From Arthrobacter silviterrae (GTDB lineage Bacteria; Actinomycetota; Actinomycetes; Actinomycetales; Micrococcaceae), in the NCBI RefSeq assembly GCF_011045165.1, contig NZ_JAAKZI010000012.1, forward strand, positions 46,734 through 110,733: a DNA stretch of 64,000 nucleotides, written 5' to 3'. The notes under the pieces are model-generated. The model saw only the letters and a list, made by a program, of their open reading frames with translations, did no database searches and was not told the DNA's origin. Below are positions 1 to 8,153 of this stretch, piece after piece. The number at the start of each line of letters is the position of its first letter. Position 1 is the first letter of the stretch. Position numbers and translations under genes: made by a program.

Positions 1-1
1 T

Positions 2-862
2 GTCCGCGACCTTGGCGACCGGGGCTTCCTCTCGCTGACGCTGCGCGCGGAAACAGCCACCCGGCCGGCAGCGGGCCCGCGCATCGTGGCCGCAGGCCCT
101 CCCATCACCACGACGGGCGGGCACTGCTGGTTTCTGGGCTGCGAGGCCGACGACGCCGAGACCGTCACCGCCGCCGTCGACGACCATGCACTGCGGGGAG
201 TCGACGTTATCAAGGTCATGGCAACGGGCGGACGGATGACTCCCACCACGGCGCCACATGAATCGCAGTATTCCTTGGGAGTGCTGCGCGCCGCGGCGGA
301 AAGGGCCCACTTCCACGGCCTGCCGACGGCTGCCCACGCCCACGGCCGGCAAGGCATCCACGACGCGCTGGCGGCCGGTTTCGACACCCTGGAACATGCC
401 AGCTTCATGACGGCCACCGGGATGGAGCCGGATCCGGAGATCATCGAGGCGGCCGCGGTGTCCGGCACAATCGTGTCCGTCACCCTTGGCTTGCTGCCGG
501 GCGTGCATGCCAATCCGTTCATGGAGAGCCTCATGCCCCGCATTCTTGCCCATGTGAAGAACATGGCGGACCGGGGCGTCAGGATCACGCTCGGTCCGGA
601 CAGCGGCATCAATGCGGCCAAACCCCCCACCGTACTGCCATACGCGGTCGAGCAATTTGCCGCAGCCGGCGTAGGGGCAGCGGCCGCGCTGGAGGCAGCC
701 ACGGCGACGGCGGCCGCGGCCTGCGGGCTGGACGGCCGGGCAGGGCGAATTGCACCTGGCTGGGACGCGGACCTGCTGGCCGTCACAGGCAATCCGCTGG
801 CGGACATCACCGCCATCCACCAGGTCGCAGCGGTCTATCGCGCAGGCGTCCGCGTTGTCTAG
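2..862 (+). CDS. Amidohydrolase family protein (5' end outside window)
   Basis: The reading frame is open from the first bases of the window, so the N terminus is missing; about 286 codons are visible. The protein is a metal-dependent amidohydrolase of the imidazolonepropionase/prolidase-like group. Visible signs are an IKVMATGG strand, a His-rich HAHGRQG segment, a TLEHASF strand carrying another metal-type His, a TLGPDSG segment with the expected catalytic Asp, and the usual C-terminal GRIAPGWDADLLAVTGNPL end of the composite beta-sandwich domain. The substrate cannot be told; relatives act on cyclic amides, peptides or pesticides. The next gene starts 27 bp downstream with its own promoter-like box, so the two need not be co-transcribed. 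Confidence 0.85.
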   Translation, partial: VRDLGDRGFLSLTLRAETATRPAAGPRIVAAGPPITTTGGHCWFLGCEADDAETVTAAVDDHALRGVDVIKVMATGGRMTPTTAPHESQYSLGVLRAAAERAHFHGLPTAAHAHGRQGIHDALAAGFDTLEHASFMTATGMEPDPEIIEAAAVSGTIVSVTLGLLPGVHANPFMESLMPRILAHVKNMADRGVRITLGPDSGINAAKPPTVLPYAVEQFAAAGVGAAAALEAATATAAAACGLDGRAGRIAPGWDADLLAVTGNPLADITAIHQVAAVYRAGVRVV

Positions 863-888
863 CGGCACCCAAGGCTTAGGCTGGGGCC

Positions 889-2205
889 ATGATCTTGATC
901 GATCCGCCGCTCTGGCCCGCACATGGAACAGTTTTCTCCCACCTGGTCTCGGACAGCTCCCTGGCCGAACTCCACGAGTTTGCCGCGGCGGCCGGCGTGA
1001 CCGGGCGGGCCTTCGAGCTGGACCACTACGACGTGCCGGAGCGGATCTATTCCGAGCTGGTGGCAGCCGGTGCCCGGCCGGTGTCCGGCAAGGACCTGGT
1101 CCGCGCGCTGGCTTCTTCCGGGTTGCGGGTCAAGGCGCGCCACCGCAGCAAGGCAGTGGGCACGGCACTTCAGTACCGATGGGATTCGATCCTGCCGGGG
1201 CACGCAGCCACAGGCGAGGAACTGCTTGGCCGCTGGAATGAATCCCACCGGCACTACCACTCGGGCACCCACCTCCTGGCCGTGCTGGAGGCACTGGACC
1301 TGCTCACAGACGGCAACCCCGCACGACCTGTGGTGCTGGCCGCCTGGTTTCATGACGCCGTCTACAACGGTGTTGCCGGTGTCGACGAGGAGGAATCCGC
1401 CACATTGGCACAAGTGCGCTTAAAAAACCTGGTTCCTCCCGAAGAAGCATCCGAGGTGGCACGCCTTGTCCGCCTGACGGCCAACCACTCCCCTGCGGAA
1501 ACTGACCGCGCCGGAGCCCTCCTGTGCGATGCGGACCTCGCCGTCCTCGGCGGGTCACCGGATGAGCATGCCCGCTACCTGGCGGGGGTTCGTGAAGATT
1601 ATGCCCACATCCCCCAACACGACTTCGACAAGGGGAGAGCCGCCGTCGTACGCCAACTACTGGCGCTCGAACCACTCTTTCACACCATGCGGGGCCGGGA
1701 ACTATGGGCCGCCCAGGCGCAAAGCAACCTCACCACCGAATTAGCACGATTGATCCAAAACATGGCAGAGGAAGGCCCCTTGATGGACTACAGCACCCTC
1801 CCGATCGCCGAGTTCGCCTTCCCCGGACCGCTTCGGGACCAGCTGGTGGCGGCAATTCTGGACGGCACCAAGACTTCCACCACGGGAACAGCCCGTGAAT
1901 ACGAGGTGGAGCAGGAGGAAGTGCCCAAGCCCGGGGATCGCGAGGTGGTGGTCGATTCCGCAGGGAAACCCGTTGCCGTCATCGAAGTCACGGAGGTGCG
2001 CCGGGCACGGCTGGCGGACGTGGACCTGCAGCATGCCACGGATGAAGGCGAGGGCTTCGCCACGGTTGCGCAGTGGCGGGCGGGCCACGAGGATTACTGG
2101 CACTCCGATGACATGCGTGCGGCCCTCAATGATCCCGGATTCACCGTGGATGAAAACACCATGCTGGTGCTGCAGCGGTTCCGCCTCATCGAACGGCTGG
2201 CATGA
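889..2205 (+). CDS. DUF4031-HD-ASCH three-domain protein
   Basis: A 438-residue protein with three parts. Residues 1-85 match DUF4031 (MILIDPPLWPAHG start and a conserved LDHYDVPERIY segment). Residues about 100-285 are an HD-superfamily metal phosphohydrolase of the HxxYHSxxH type, with AAWFHDAVYN and a later CDADLAVLGG carrying the last metal Asp. Residues about 300-438 are an ASCH domain (LDGTKTSTTG, then VIEVTEVRRARLADVD and EGFATVAQWRAGHEDYW), a beta-barrel thought to bind RNA or nucleotides. The ATG lies 6 nt after TAGGCT (877-882), a leaderless arrangement. DUF4031-HD proteins are usual in actinobacteria; the attached ASCH part is what looks unusual. The exact substrate is unknown; a nucleotide or RNA-linked role is inference. 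Confidence 0.82.
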   Translation: MILIDPPLWPAHGTVFSHLVSDSSLAELHEFAAAAGVTGRAFELDHYDVPERIYSELVAAGARPVSGKDLVRALASSGLRVKARHRSKAVGTALQYRWDSILPGHAATGEELLGRWNESHRHYHSGTHLLAVLEALDLLTDGNPARPVVLAAWFHDAVYNGVAGVDEEESATLAQVRLKNLVPPEEASEVARLVRLTANHSPAETDRAGALLCDADLAVLGGSPDEHARYLAGVREDYAHIPQHDFDKGRAAVVRQLLALEPLFHTMRGRELWAAQAQSNLTTELARLIQNMAEEGPLMDYSTLPIAEFAFPGPLRDQLVAAILDGTKTSTTGTAREYEVEQEEVPKPGDREVVVDSAGKPVAVIEVTEVRRARLADVDLQHATDEGEGFATVAQWRAGHEDYWHSDDMRAALNDPGFTVDENTMLVLQRFRLIERLA

Positions 2206-2295
2206 GCGCGCACGGAACCGTCCGCAGCTGGGACGACGACGTCGGCCGGTAGTTATCAGAAATCCCCCGTCGCCGCTGCTCGGTAGTCTTGTCGA

Positions 2296-2955
2296 ATGGC
2301 CGCAAATTCCGCTCCCCGCCCTCCCCGTCTCTCGCCCATCCGACTCAGCAATCTGAACGAAAACGACGACTCATTCTTCGGCCCGGGGGACACCTACGAC
2401 GGCCAGCGCTTTGAGCGCACGGCGTTCGACGGCGCCGACCTGACCTCCACGGATTTCCTGGAATGCCAGCTGGAGGCACCGACGTTCAATGACACCCAAT
2501 TGCGCGGCACCCGCTTCCGCGACACGGTGCTGGCGGACAGTTTCGCCCCCGTATTCAAGGCCTCCCGCACCAGCTGGCGCGAAGTGGAAATCACCACGCC
2601 GCGCTGGGGTTCCGCCGAACTGTACGACAGCACCTGGCAGTCCGTGAGGATCGACGGCGGCAAACTGGACTTCCTCAACCTGCGTTCGTCCAAGATCACC
2701 GACGTGCAGATCAGCGACTGCATCATTGGCGAATTGGACCTGGGCGGCGCCAAAATAACGCGCCTGGCCTTGAGGAATTGCCGCATCGGCACCCTGGACA
2801 TCCAGCAGGCCACACTGGCGGACGTGGACCTCCGGAGCACAGATTTCCGCACCCTCAACGGCGTCGGCTCCCTTGCCGGCGCAGTCATTGACGACTACCA
2901 GTTGGGCCTGCTGGCACCCATTATTGCCGCGCACCTGGGCATCACCATCGCCTGA
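2296..2955 (+). CDS. Pentapeptide-repeat protein
   Basis: A 219-residue protein built from A(D/N)LxS/T-type pentapeptides that should fold as a right-handed quadrilateral beta-helix. Clear repeat stretches run from about residue 47 (AFDGADLTSTDFLECQLEAP) through LRGTRFRDTVL to LDIQQATLADVDLRSTDFR near residue 185; the middle is degenerate. There is no signal peptide, so it is probably cytoplasmic. Some pentapeptide proteins mimic DNA and protect gyrase (Qnr/MfpA), but this one has no marker that allows that claim. The start codon lies 6 nt after TAGTCT (2284-2289), supporting leaderless transcription from its own promoter. Confidence 0.85.
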   Translation: MAANSAPRPPRLSPIRLSNLNENDDSFFGPGDTYDGQRFERTAFDGADLTSTDFLECQLEAPTFNDTQLRGTRFRDTVLADSFAPVFKASRTSWREVEITTPRWGSAELYDSTWQSVRIDGGKLDFLNLRSSKITDVQISDCIIGELDLGGAKITRLALRNCRIGTLDIQQATLADVDLRSTDFRTLNGVGSLAGAVIDDYQLGLLAPIIAAHLGITIA

Positions 2956-3084
2956 CATGGTGAACTGCCAGCGAACTGCCAGCCCCGCACCCCTTGCCCC
3001 GCAGCGCCAACTGCAGGAGCATTTTCATGAAACCCACCGCCCGGAACGCCTCCGAACGGCCAGCCACGCGAGCACGAGGAAACC

Positions 3085-4068
<984 letters not shown>

Positions 4069-4099
4069 GCCGCCGGAAGAAGGCCCTACGCTGGTAGGC

Positions 4100-5707
4100 A
4101 TGACTTCCCACCCTGAACATGTCCTGGCCCGCCGCGGCCTGGGCGGCCACCGCCAGTACCGCATCCCCGCACTGGCGGTGTCCACCCGCGGCACGCTGCT
4201 GGCAGCCTACGACGGCCGCCCCAACCTGGACGACCTCCCCAACCCCATCGACCTGCTCCTGCGCCGCAGCACCGACAACGGCCACAGCTGGGGTCCACAG
4301 CAAACCGTCCGCACAGGCACCGGCCTGGACGGCTACGGCGACCCCAGCCTGCTCGTGGACACCCACACCGGGCGCATCTTCCTCTTCCACGCCGCGGGCA
4401 CGCACGCCGGCTTCTTCGAGGCGGTCGGGGGGCTCGACGACGAGGACGCCATCCAGCATGCCGACCTCAGCTTTTCCGACGACGACGGCGCCACCTGGGA
4501 ACACCGCCGCCTCACCCCCATGCTCAAACGTGAGGGCATCACCGGGCTGTTCGCCGCCGCGGGCGCGGGTATCCAGATCCACGCCGGCCCGTTTGAAGGC
4601 CGCCTGGTGCAGCAGTTCGTGGTCCTGCACGACGGCGAAATCAAGGCGGCTAGCGCGTACAGCGACGACCACGGGGACACGTGGACTCTGGGCGAATTCG
4701 TCCCCACGACAGGCCTGGACCGCGCCAACGAGAACAAGGTTGCCGCCCTCGCCGACGGGACCCTGCTGCTGCACTCGCGCGCCACCCCGCACCGGCTCAC
4801 CGCAAAATCCGTGGACGGCGGCCACAGCTACTCGCCCGCCGTGCCGCACCCGGAACTGCCCGATCCCAGCGACAACGGCTCGCTGGCCCGCTTCGACGGC
4901 CTCCCCAACGTGCCCGACCTCGCCGTCCCGGAAACGGCAAACTGGCTCATCGCCACCCACAACCACGACTCCGCGCTCCGCCGCAACACGGTCCTCAAGC
5001 TCTCGCAGGACAACGGCGCCAGCTGGCCTTGGGCCGTGGCCCTGTGCCCCGGCAGCTCGGAATACTCCACGGCGGCACGGCTCCCCGACGGCAGGATCGG
5101 CGTGCTCTACGAACGGCAGGGCTACCAGGAAATTGTGTTCACTGCCGTCGAGCCCCGGGAGCTGCTGGCCTCTCCGGCCGCGGCCTTGACGCACGACGGC
5201 GGCACCTCCTTCGCCGGCGATCTCGCCTTGGACGTGGTGCTGCGTTCCGTCACGCCTGCGCGGCCCGAGGTGTGGCAGAGCATTGGCGAGAGCCACACGC
5301 TGGCCCAGACGGACGGCGACTGGGACCCTTCGGCATGGAAGGAAGTGGGCCAGGGCTACACGGACGACGCTCCGCAGGTGCTGTCCAACCGCGAGTCACA
5401 GGACCTCAATTACGGCCCCGCGGCGCCGGGTTACAAGGAGGGCGACCTCCTGGCCTTCAGCGGCCGGGTGGAAAATCGTGGCAAGGAATCAGCCGGCATC
5501 GCGGTCCGGGTGGACGGTGCCGCAGTGGCCGGCACGGAAGAGCTCGGGCCGGGGGCCAATGTCGCGTTCACTGCGAACCACACGGTGACGGCCGCAGAAA
5601 TCGCAGCCGGGCGGGCCGACGTTTCATTCACGCTTGAATCCGGCTTAGGCACGGCAGCGAGGTCCTTCAGCTTCGACACAGCCACCGGCGACGTCACGGA
5701 GCGCTGA
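4100..5707 (+). CDS. Exo-alpha-sialidase (BNR/Asp-box) family protein
   Basis: A 535-residue six-bladed beta-propeller of the sialidase (GH33-like) family. The YRIP motif (residues 20-23) carries the arginine of the family triad, and five Asp boxes follow (STDNGHSW at about 57-64, then SDDDGATW, SDDHGDTW, SVDGGHSY, SQDNGASW). After the propeller, from about residue 455, comes a beta-sandwich-like tail rich in GRVENRG and AVRVDG patterns resembling the NEW3/CARDB-like accessory domains. No signal peptide or membrane anchor is visible, so an intracellular role or unusual export is possible. The ATG is 7 nt after TACGCT (4087-4092), consistent with a leaderless mRNA. Enzyme activity is inferred from the family, not proved. 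Confidence 0.85.
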   Translation: MTSHPEHVLARRGLGGHRQYRIPALAVSTRGTLLAAYDGRPNLDDLPNPIDLLLRRSTDNGHSWGPQQTVRTGTGLDGYGDPSLLVDTHTGRIFLFHAAGTHAGFFEAVGGLDDEDAIQHADLSFSDDDGATWEHRRLTPMLKREGITGLFAAAGAGIQIHAGPFEGRLVQQFVVLHDGEIKAASAYSDDHGDTWTLGEFVPTTGLDRANENKVAALADGTLLLHSRATPHRLTAKSVDGGHSYSPAVPHPELPDPSDNGSLARFDGLPNVPDLAVPETANWLIATHNHDSALRRNTVLKLSQDNGASWPWAVALCPGSSEYSTAARLPDGRIGVLYERQGYQEIVFTAVEPRELLASPAAALTHDGGTSFAGDLALDVVLRSVTPARPEVWQSIGESHTLAQTDGDWDPSAWKEVGQGYTDDAPQVLSNRESQDLNYGPAAPGYKEGDLLAFSGRVENRGKESAGIAVRVDGAAVAGTEELGPGANVAFTANHTVTAAEIAAGRADVSFTLESGLGTAARSFSFDTATGDVTER

Positions 5708-5711
5708 CCAA

Positions 5712-5939
5712 ACCCTCCCTCATCAAACGCCCCATTCCCCCACACCCTCCCTCACTTTATGGCCATTTCTCCACGACCCTCCCTCATCTTTCGCGGTTTT
5801 TCCGGCGACGCTCCCTCGCAACTCTCACGGTGGCTGTTTGCCCGCCGGTCGCCATGCAAGGAAGTGACGGAGCGTTTCGAAAAAGACAGCACGAGGTGAG
5901 GGGGCGTTGGGGAAAAGGCCGCAAAAACTGAGGGAGGAT
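5712..5939. repeat. Cluster of 32-bp-period repeats in two inward-facing blocks
   Basis: The whole gap between the sialidase gene and the next gene holds repeats. On the + strand, units starting with A(C/T)C(C/G)CTCCCTC begin at 5712, 5744, 5776 and 5808, exactly 32 bp apart. On the - strand, matching units begin at 5939, 5907 and 5876 (spacing 32 and 31 bp). The first 11 bases of each unit are conserved (ACCCTCCCTCA or a close variant); the rest is loosely similar, often with a GCGGTTTTTCC-like middle. The two blocks face each other around a centre near 5840. No coding potential is supported here. Confidence 0.75.
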
Positions 5940-5942
5940 CGG

Positions 5943-6431
5943 TTAGGGGTCCTGGAGGTCCTTCAGGGAGCGGGCGATGTTTTGCCGGGCCTCCGCCGCG
6001 GACTGGGCGGCCTTGAGGGTCTCCGCGGTGACGTTGAAGCCGGCAACGCGGGCCTGCAGCTGGGCCAGCTCGGCGGCCAGCATGGCCTCCTGTTCCGTCA
6101 GGGCGTCGCGCTGGGAGAGGATGTCGGCCAATTGCTCGGCCATGACCACCTGCCTGCCCTGCGCCGTTTGGGCCGCACCGGAATCGCCCGCGTCAGTGGC
6201 AGCTGAGGCCTGTGAATCGAGCGAGTCGAGGGCCTTTTGGAGGTCCGCTGCCTGGAGGTCCAGGCGCTGGCGGCTGACGGAAACGTCGGCCACGCCGCGG
6301 CGCATCCGGGCCAGCGCGGCCAGCTGCTTGAGCTGCGCGTCACCCATGGTGAGCTGGCCGCCCGCGGAGGCACCGGCGTCGTGCTTGGCGGGGCGCCGGA
6401 AAGCGCCGGCGAGGCGGTCAAACACTCCCAC
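5943..6431 (-). CDS. Coiled-coil protein, PspA-like in character
   Basis: A 162-residue, Ala/Gln/Leu-rich, almost wholly helical protein. It begins with a short basic amphipathic stretch (MGVFDRLAGAFRRPAKH) and then a long predicted coiled coil (residues about 40-160) containing LDLQAADLQKALDSLDSQ and ALTEQEAMLAAELAQLQARV. The amphipathic start followed by a coiled coil recalls PspA/IM30 membrane-associated proteins, but the match is too weak to name it. The start is GTG. It lies 6 bp downstream of the membrane-anchored coiled-coil gene at 6438-7013, so the two form an operon and may work together at the membrane. Function is unknown. Confidence 0.7.
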   Translation of the reverse strand: MGVFDRLAGAFRRPAKHDAGASAGGQLTMGDAQLKQLAALARMRRGVADVSVSRQRLDLQAADLQKALDSLDSQASAATDAGDSGAAQTAQGRQVVMAEQLADILSQRDALTEQEAMLAAELAQLQARVAGFNVTAETLKAAQSAAEARQNIARSLKDLQDP

Positions 6432-6437
6432 GGCGGC

Positions 6438-7013
6438 TCAGGATTCGCCGAGGTCCGTGTAGGTGGCGGACCAGTTTTTCAGCATGGTCGCCTCGATTTC
6501 CAGCGTGCGGGTGAGGTCCTTGACGTCGACGTCGGTCATGGGCGCGGCGGCTGCGGCCAGGGCGCTGCGGATGCCCTTGGAGGTTTGGGCCACCTGCTCC
6601 ACCTGGCCGCCCAAGGTCTTGGCGTAGGCGGCCTGCACGGCCGGGTCCGGCTCCCTTTGCGCCACGGCCAACTGGTTTTCCAGCACCGAGCCGGCCTGCT
6701 GGAGGGTGCGGAAAATGGCATCCAAGTTGCCTGTGTACTGGCGCGTGCTCTGGGCCACGGCCAGGCTGCGCTGGGTTGCATCGAGGGATTCCTGGAGGCG
6801 GACCCGCTGCTTCATGACATCACCCAGGGGACCGGCGGTGGACTGCGCCCGGGCCTTGAGGGCAGTTCGCTTGGCGGATTCAATCTTGGGCTTGGACAGT
6901 TTCACCAGTCCCAGGACGCCGCGGGACACCAGCACCGCAATGGTGATGCCGGCGCCCAAGACGATGGCGATGATCACCAGGGAGATGATCAGGAAAACCG
7001 TGCCGGCGTCCAT
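6438..7013 (-). CDS. Membrane-anchored coiled-coil protein of unknown function
   Basis: A 191-residue protein with one N-terminal transmembrane helix (residues about 7-30, FLIISLVIIAIVLGAGITIA) followed by a basic segment and a long helical, coiled-coil-like cytoplasmic region to the C terminus. No enzymatic motif is visible. It is the first gene of a two-gene operon with the coiled-coil protein at 5943-6431. The pairing of a tethered and a soluble coiled-coil protein suggests a membrane-scaffold or envelope-stress role, which is inference only. Confidence 0.7.
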   Translation of the reverse strand: MDAGTVFLIISLVIIAIVLGAGITIAVLVSRGVLGLVKLSKPKIESAKRTALKARAQSTAGPLGDVMKQRVRLQESLDATQRSLAVAQSTRQYTGNLDAIFRTLQQAGSVLENQLAVAQREPDPAVQAAYAKTLGGQVEQVAQTSKGIRSALAAAAAPMTDVDVKDLTRTLEIEATMLKNWSATYTDLGES

Positions 7014-7154
7014 CGTTGATCAGTGTCCTGCCTTTAGGGTGCGTGCCAATCCATGGTGCAAATTAGCGTAGCACCGGCGACTGGGCGAAAGATCAGGGGA
7101 ACGCTCAGGGTGGTCCCTGATGGCGCGTTCGCCCGGACACGGGAGAATGGACGT

Positions 7155-7556
7155 GTGAAGACTCTTCTGAACATTATTTGGCTGGTATTCGGCGGCCTGT
7201 GGCTGGCGCTTGGCTACGTCCTGGCCGGTTTCGTGTGCTGCATCCTGGTCGTCACCATCCCGTGGGGCATCGCATCCTTCCGGATTGCCGGCTACGCGTT
7301 GTGGCCGTTTGGGCGGACAGTGGTGGACAAGCCCGGCGGGGCCGGCGTGGCCACCACCCTGGGCAATGTCATCTGGCTTTTGGTGGCCGGCATCTGGATT
7401 GCCATAGCCCACGTCACGTCCGCGATTGCCATGGCGATCACCATTATTGGCATCCCGCTGGCCATCGCAAACCTCAAGCTGATCCCCGTTTCCCTCATGC
7501 CGCTGGGCAGGCAGATAGTGCCCACCAGCCGGCCGTTCGTCGGGGTGTACCGCTAG
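7155..7556 (+). CDS. YccF domain-containing inner-membrane protein
   Basis: A 133-residue YccF-family membrane protein: two similar halves, each with the family's pattern, N-terminal TLLNIIWLVFGGLWLALGY with VVTIPWGIASFRIAGYALWPFGR, then TLGNVIWLLVAGIWIAIAH with ITIIGIPLAIANLKLIPVSL. Four membrane segments are expected. The GTG at 7155 was chosen because GGGAGA lies 8 nt upstream and the conserved family start (KTLLNIIW) follows at once; upstream in-frame sequence has no similarity. The family's function is unknown. Its TAG stop overlaps the stop of the convergent regulator gene through the shared tetranucleotide CTAG. Confidence 0.88.
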   Translation: MKTLLNIIWLVFGGLWLALGYVLAGFVCCILVVTIPWGIASFRIAGYALWPFGRTVVDKPGGAGVATTLGNVIWLLVAGIWIAIAHVTSAIAMAITIIGIPLAIANLKLIPVSLMPLGRQIVPTSRPFVGVYR

Positions 7557-8056
7557 CCGGGCAGGCCTTCCCGCCCCGTGTCCTGCTGGTTTGCCGCCCC
7601 CCGGCTTGCTGCGTGCCGGGCGGCGGCTTCGAGCAATTCCGAAAGCGCCCCATGCGTTGCTGCAGCGCCTTCCCTTAACTCCCCGGGGCTGACAAACTCC
7701 GCCAGCAGCGTGGTGAGTTGCGCCCTCCCCTGACCGTAGTGGCTCTTGGTGGACAATGCCGGATTGGACGCCGCGACCCCGGTCAGGGCGTCCTCCAGCA
7801 CCTGGGGATCGCCAGCCTTCACGCCGTCGGTTTGGGCCAGTTCCTCAAGCCTGAGCAAGCGTCCGTAGACGGCCGGATTGCTGATTTTGACCCGTTGGGC
7901 CGTGGACAACTGGCTGAGCATGGGCGGGCTGAGCCCGATCACCTGGGCCAGTCCGGCCTGTGAGATGCGGTACGCGGAGGTCAATCGGGAAAACCGGGCT
8001 CCCAGCGGCTCCCCGTAGAGGGCAATTTGTTGCTCGACAACAGCCTGCTGATCCAT
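7553..8056 (-). CDS. XRE-type helix-turn-helix regulator
   Basis: A 167-residue protein with an N-terminal HTH (residues about 20-60: ARFSRLTSAYRISQAGLAQV followed by IGLSPPMLSQLSTAQRVKIS), typical of XRE/Cro folds, and an Ala-rich helical C-terminal region that may dimerise or sense a ligand. The ATG at 8056 has AAGGAG 5 nt upstream on the - strand. It is divergent from the secreted VWA-protein gene at 8154, and the 97-bp gap holds two palindromes that suit an XRE operator. The likely role, inferred from position, is control of that gene and of itself. Confidence 0.8.
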   Translation of the reverse strand: MDQQAVVEQQIALYGEPLGARFSRLTSAYRISQAGLAQVIGLSPPMLSQLSTAQRVKISNPAVYGRLLRLEELAQTDGVKAGDPQVLEDALTGVAASNPALSTKSHYGQGRAQLTTLLAEFVSPGELREGAAATHGALSELLEAAARHAASRGAANQQDTGREGLPG

Positions 8057-8090
8057 CAGACTCCTTAACGGCGAGGGTTGCGCGAAACAT

Positions 8091-8131
8091 TCGCATATGC
8101 AAATATGTTTTCAGAACAGTTGCATTTGCAA
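8091..8131. promoter_or_regulatory. Twin palindromic operator candidates between XRE and VWA genes
   Basis: Two related palindromes lie in the divergent promoter gap: TCGCATATGCAA (8091-8102) and TTGCATTTGCAA (8120-8131). Both fit TYGCA-TW-TGCAA, and their centres are 29 bp apart, close to three helical turns. The region is strikingly AT-rich for this genome. They are good candidates for binding by the adjacent XRE regulator. This is inferred from symmetry and position. Confidence 0.6.
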
Positions 8132-8153
8132 ATCTACAGGAGGTTGTCCGAGA

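Noticed and set aside
5712..5939. CRISPR-like array
   Set aside because: The period is regular (32 bp) but only about 11 bases are conserved, there are two opposed blocks, and no cas gene or unique spacers of usual length exist.
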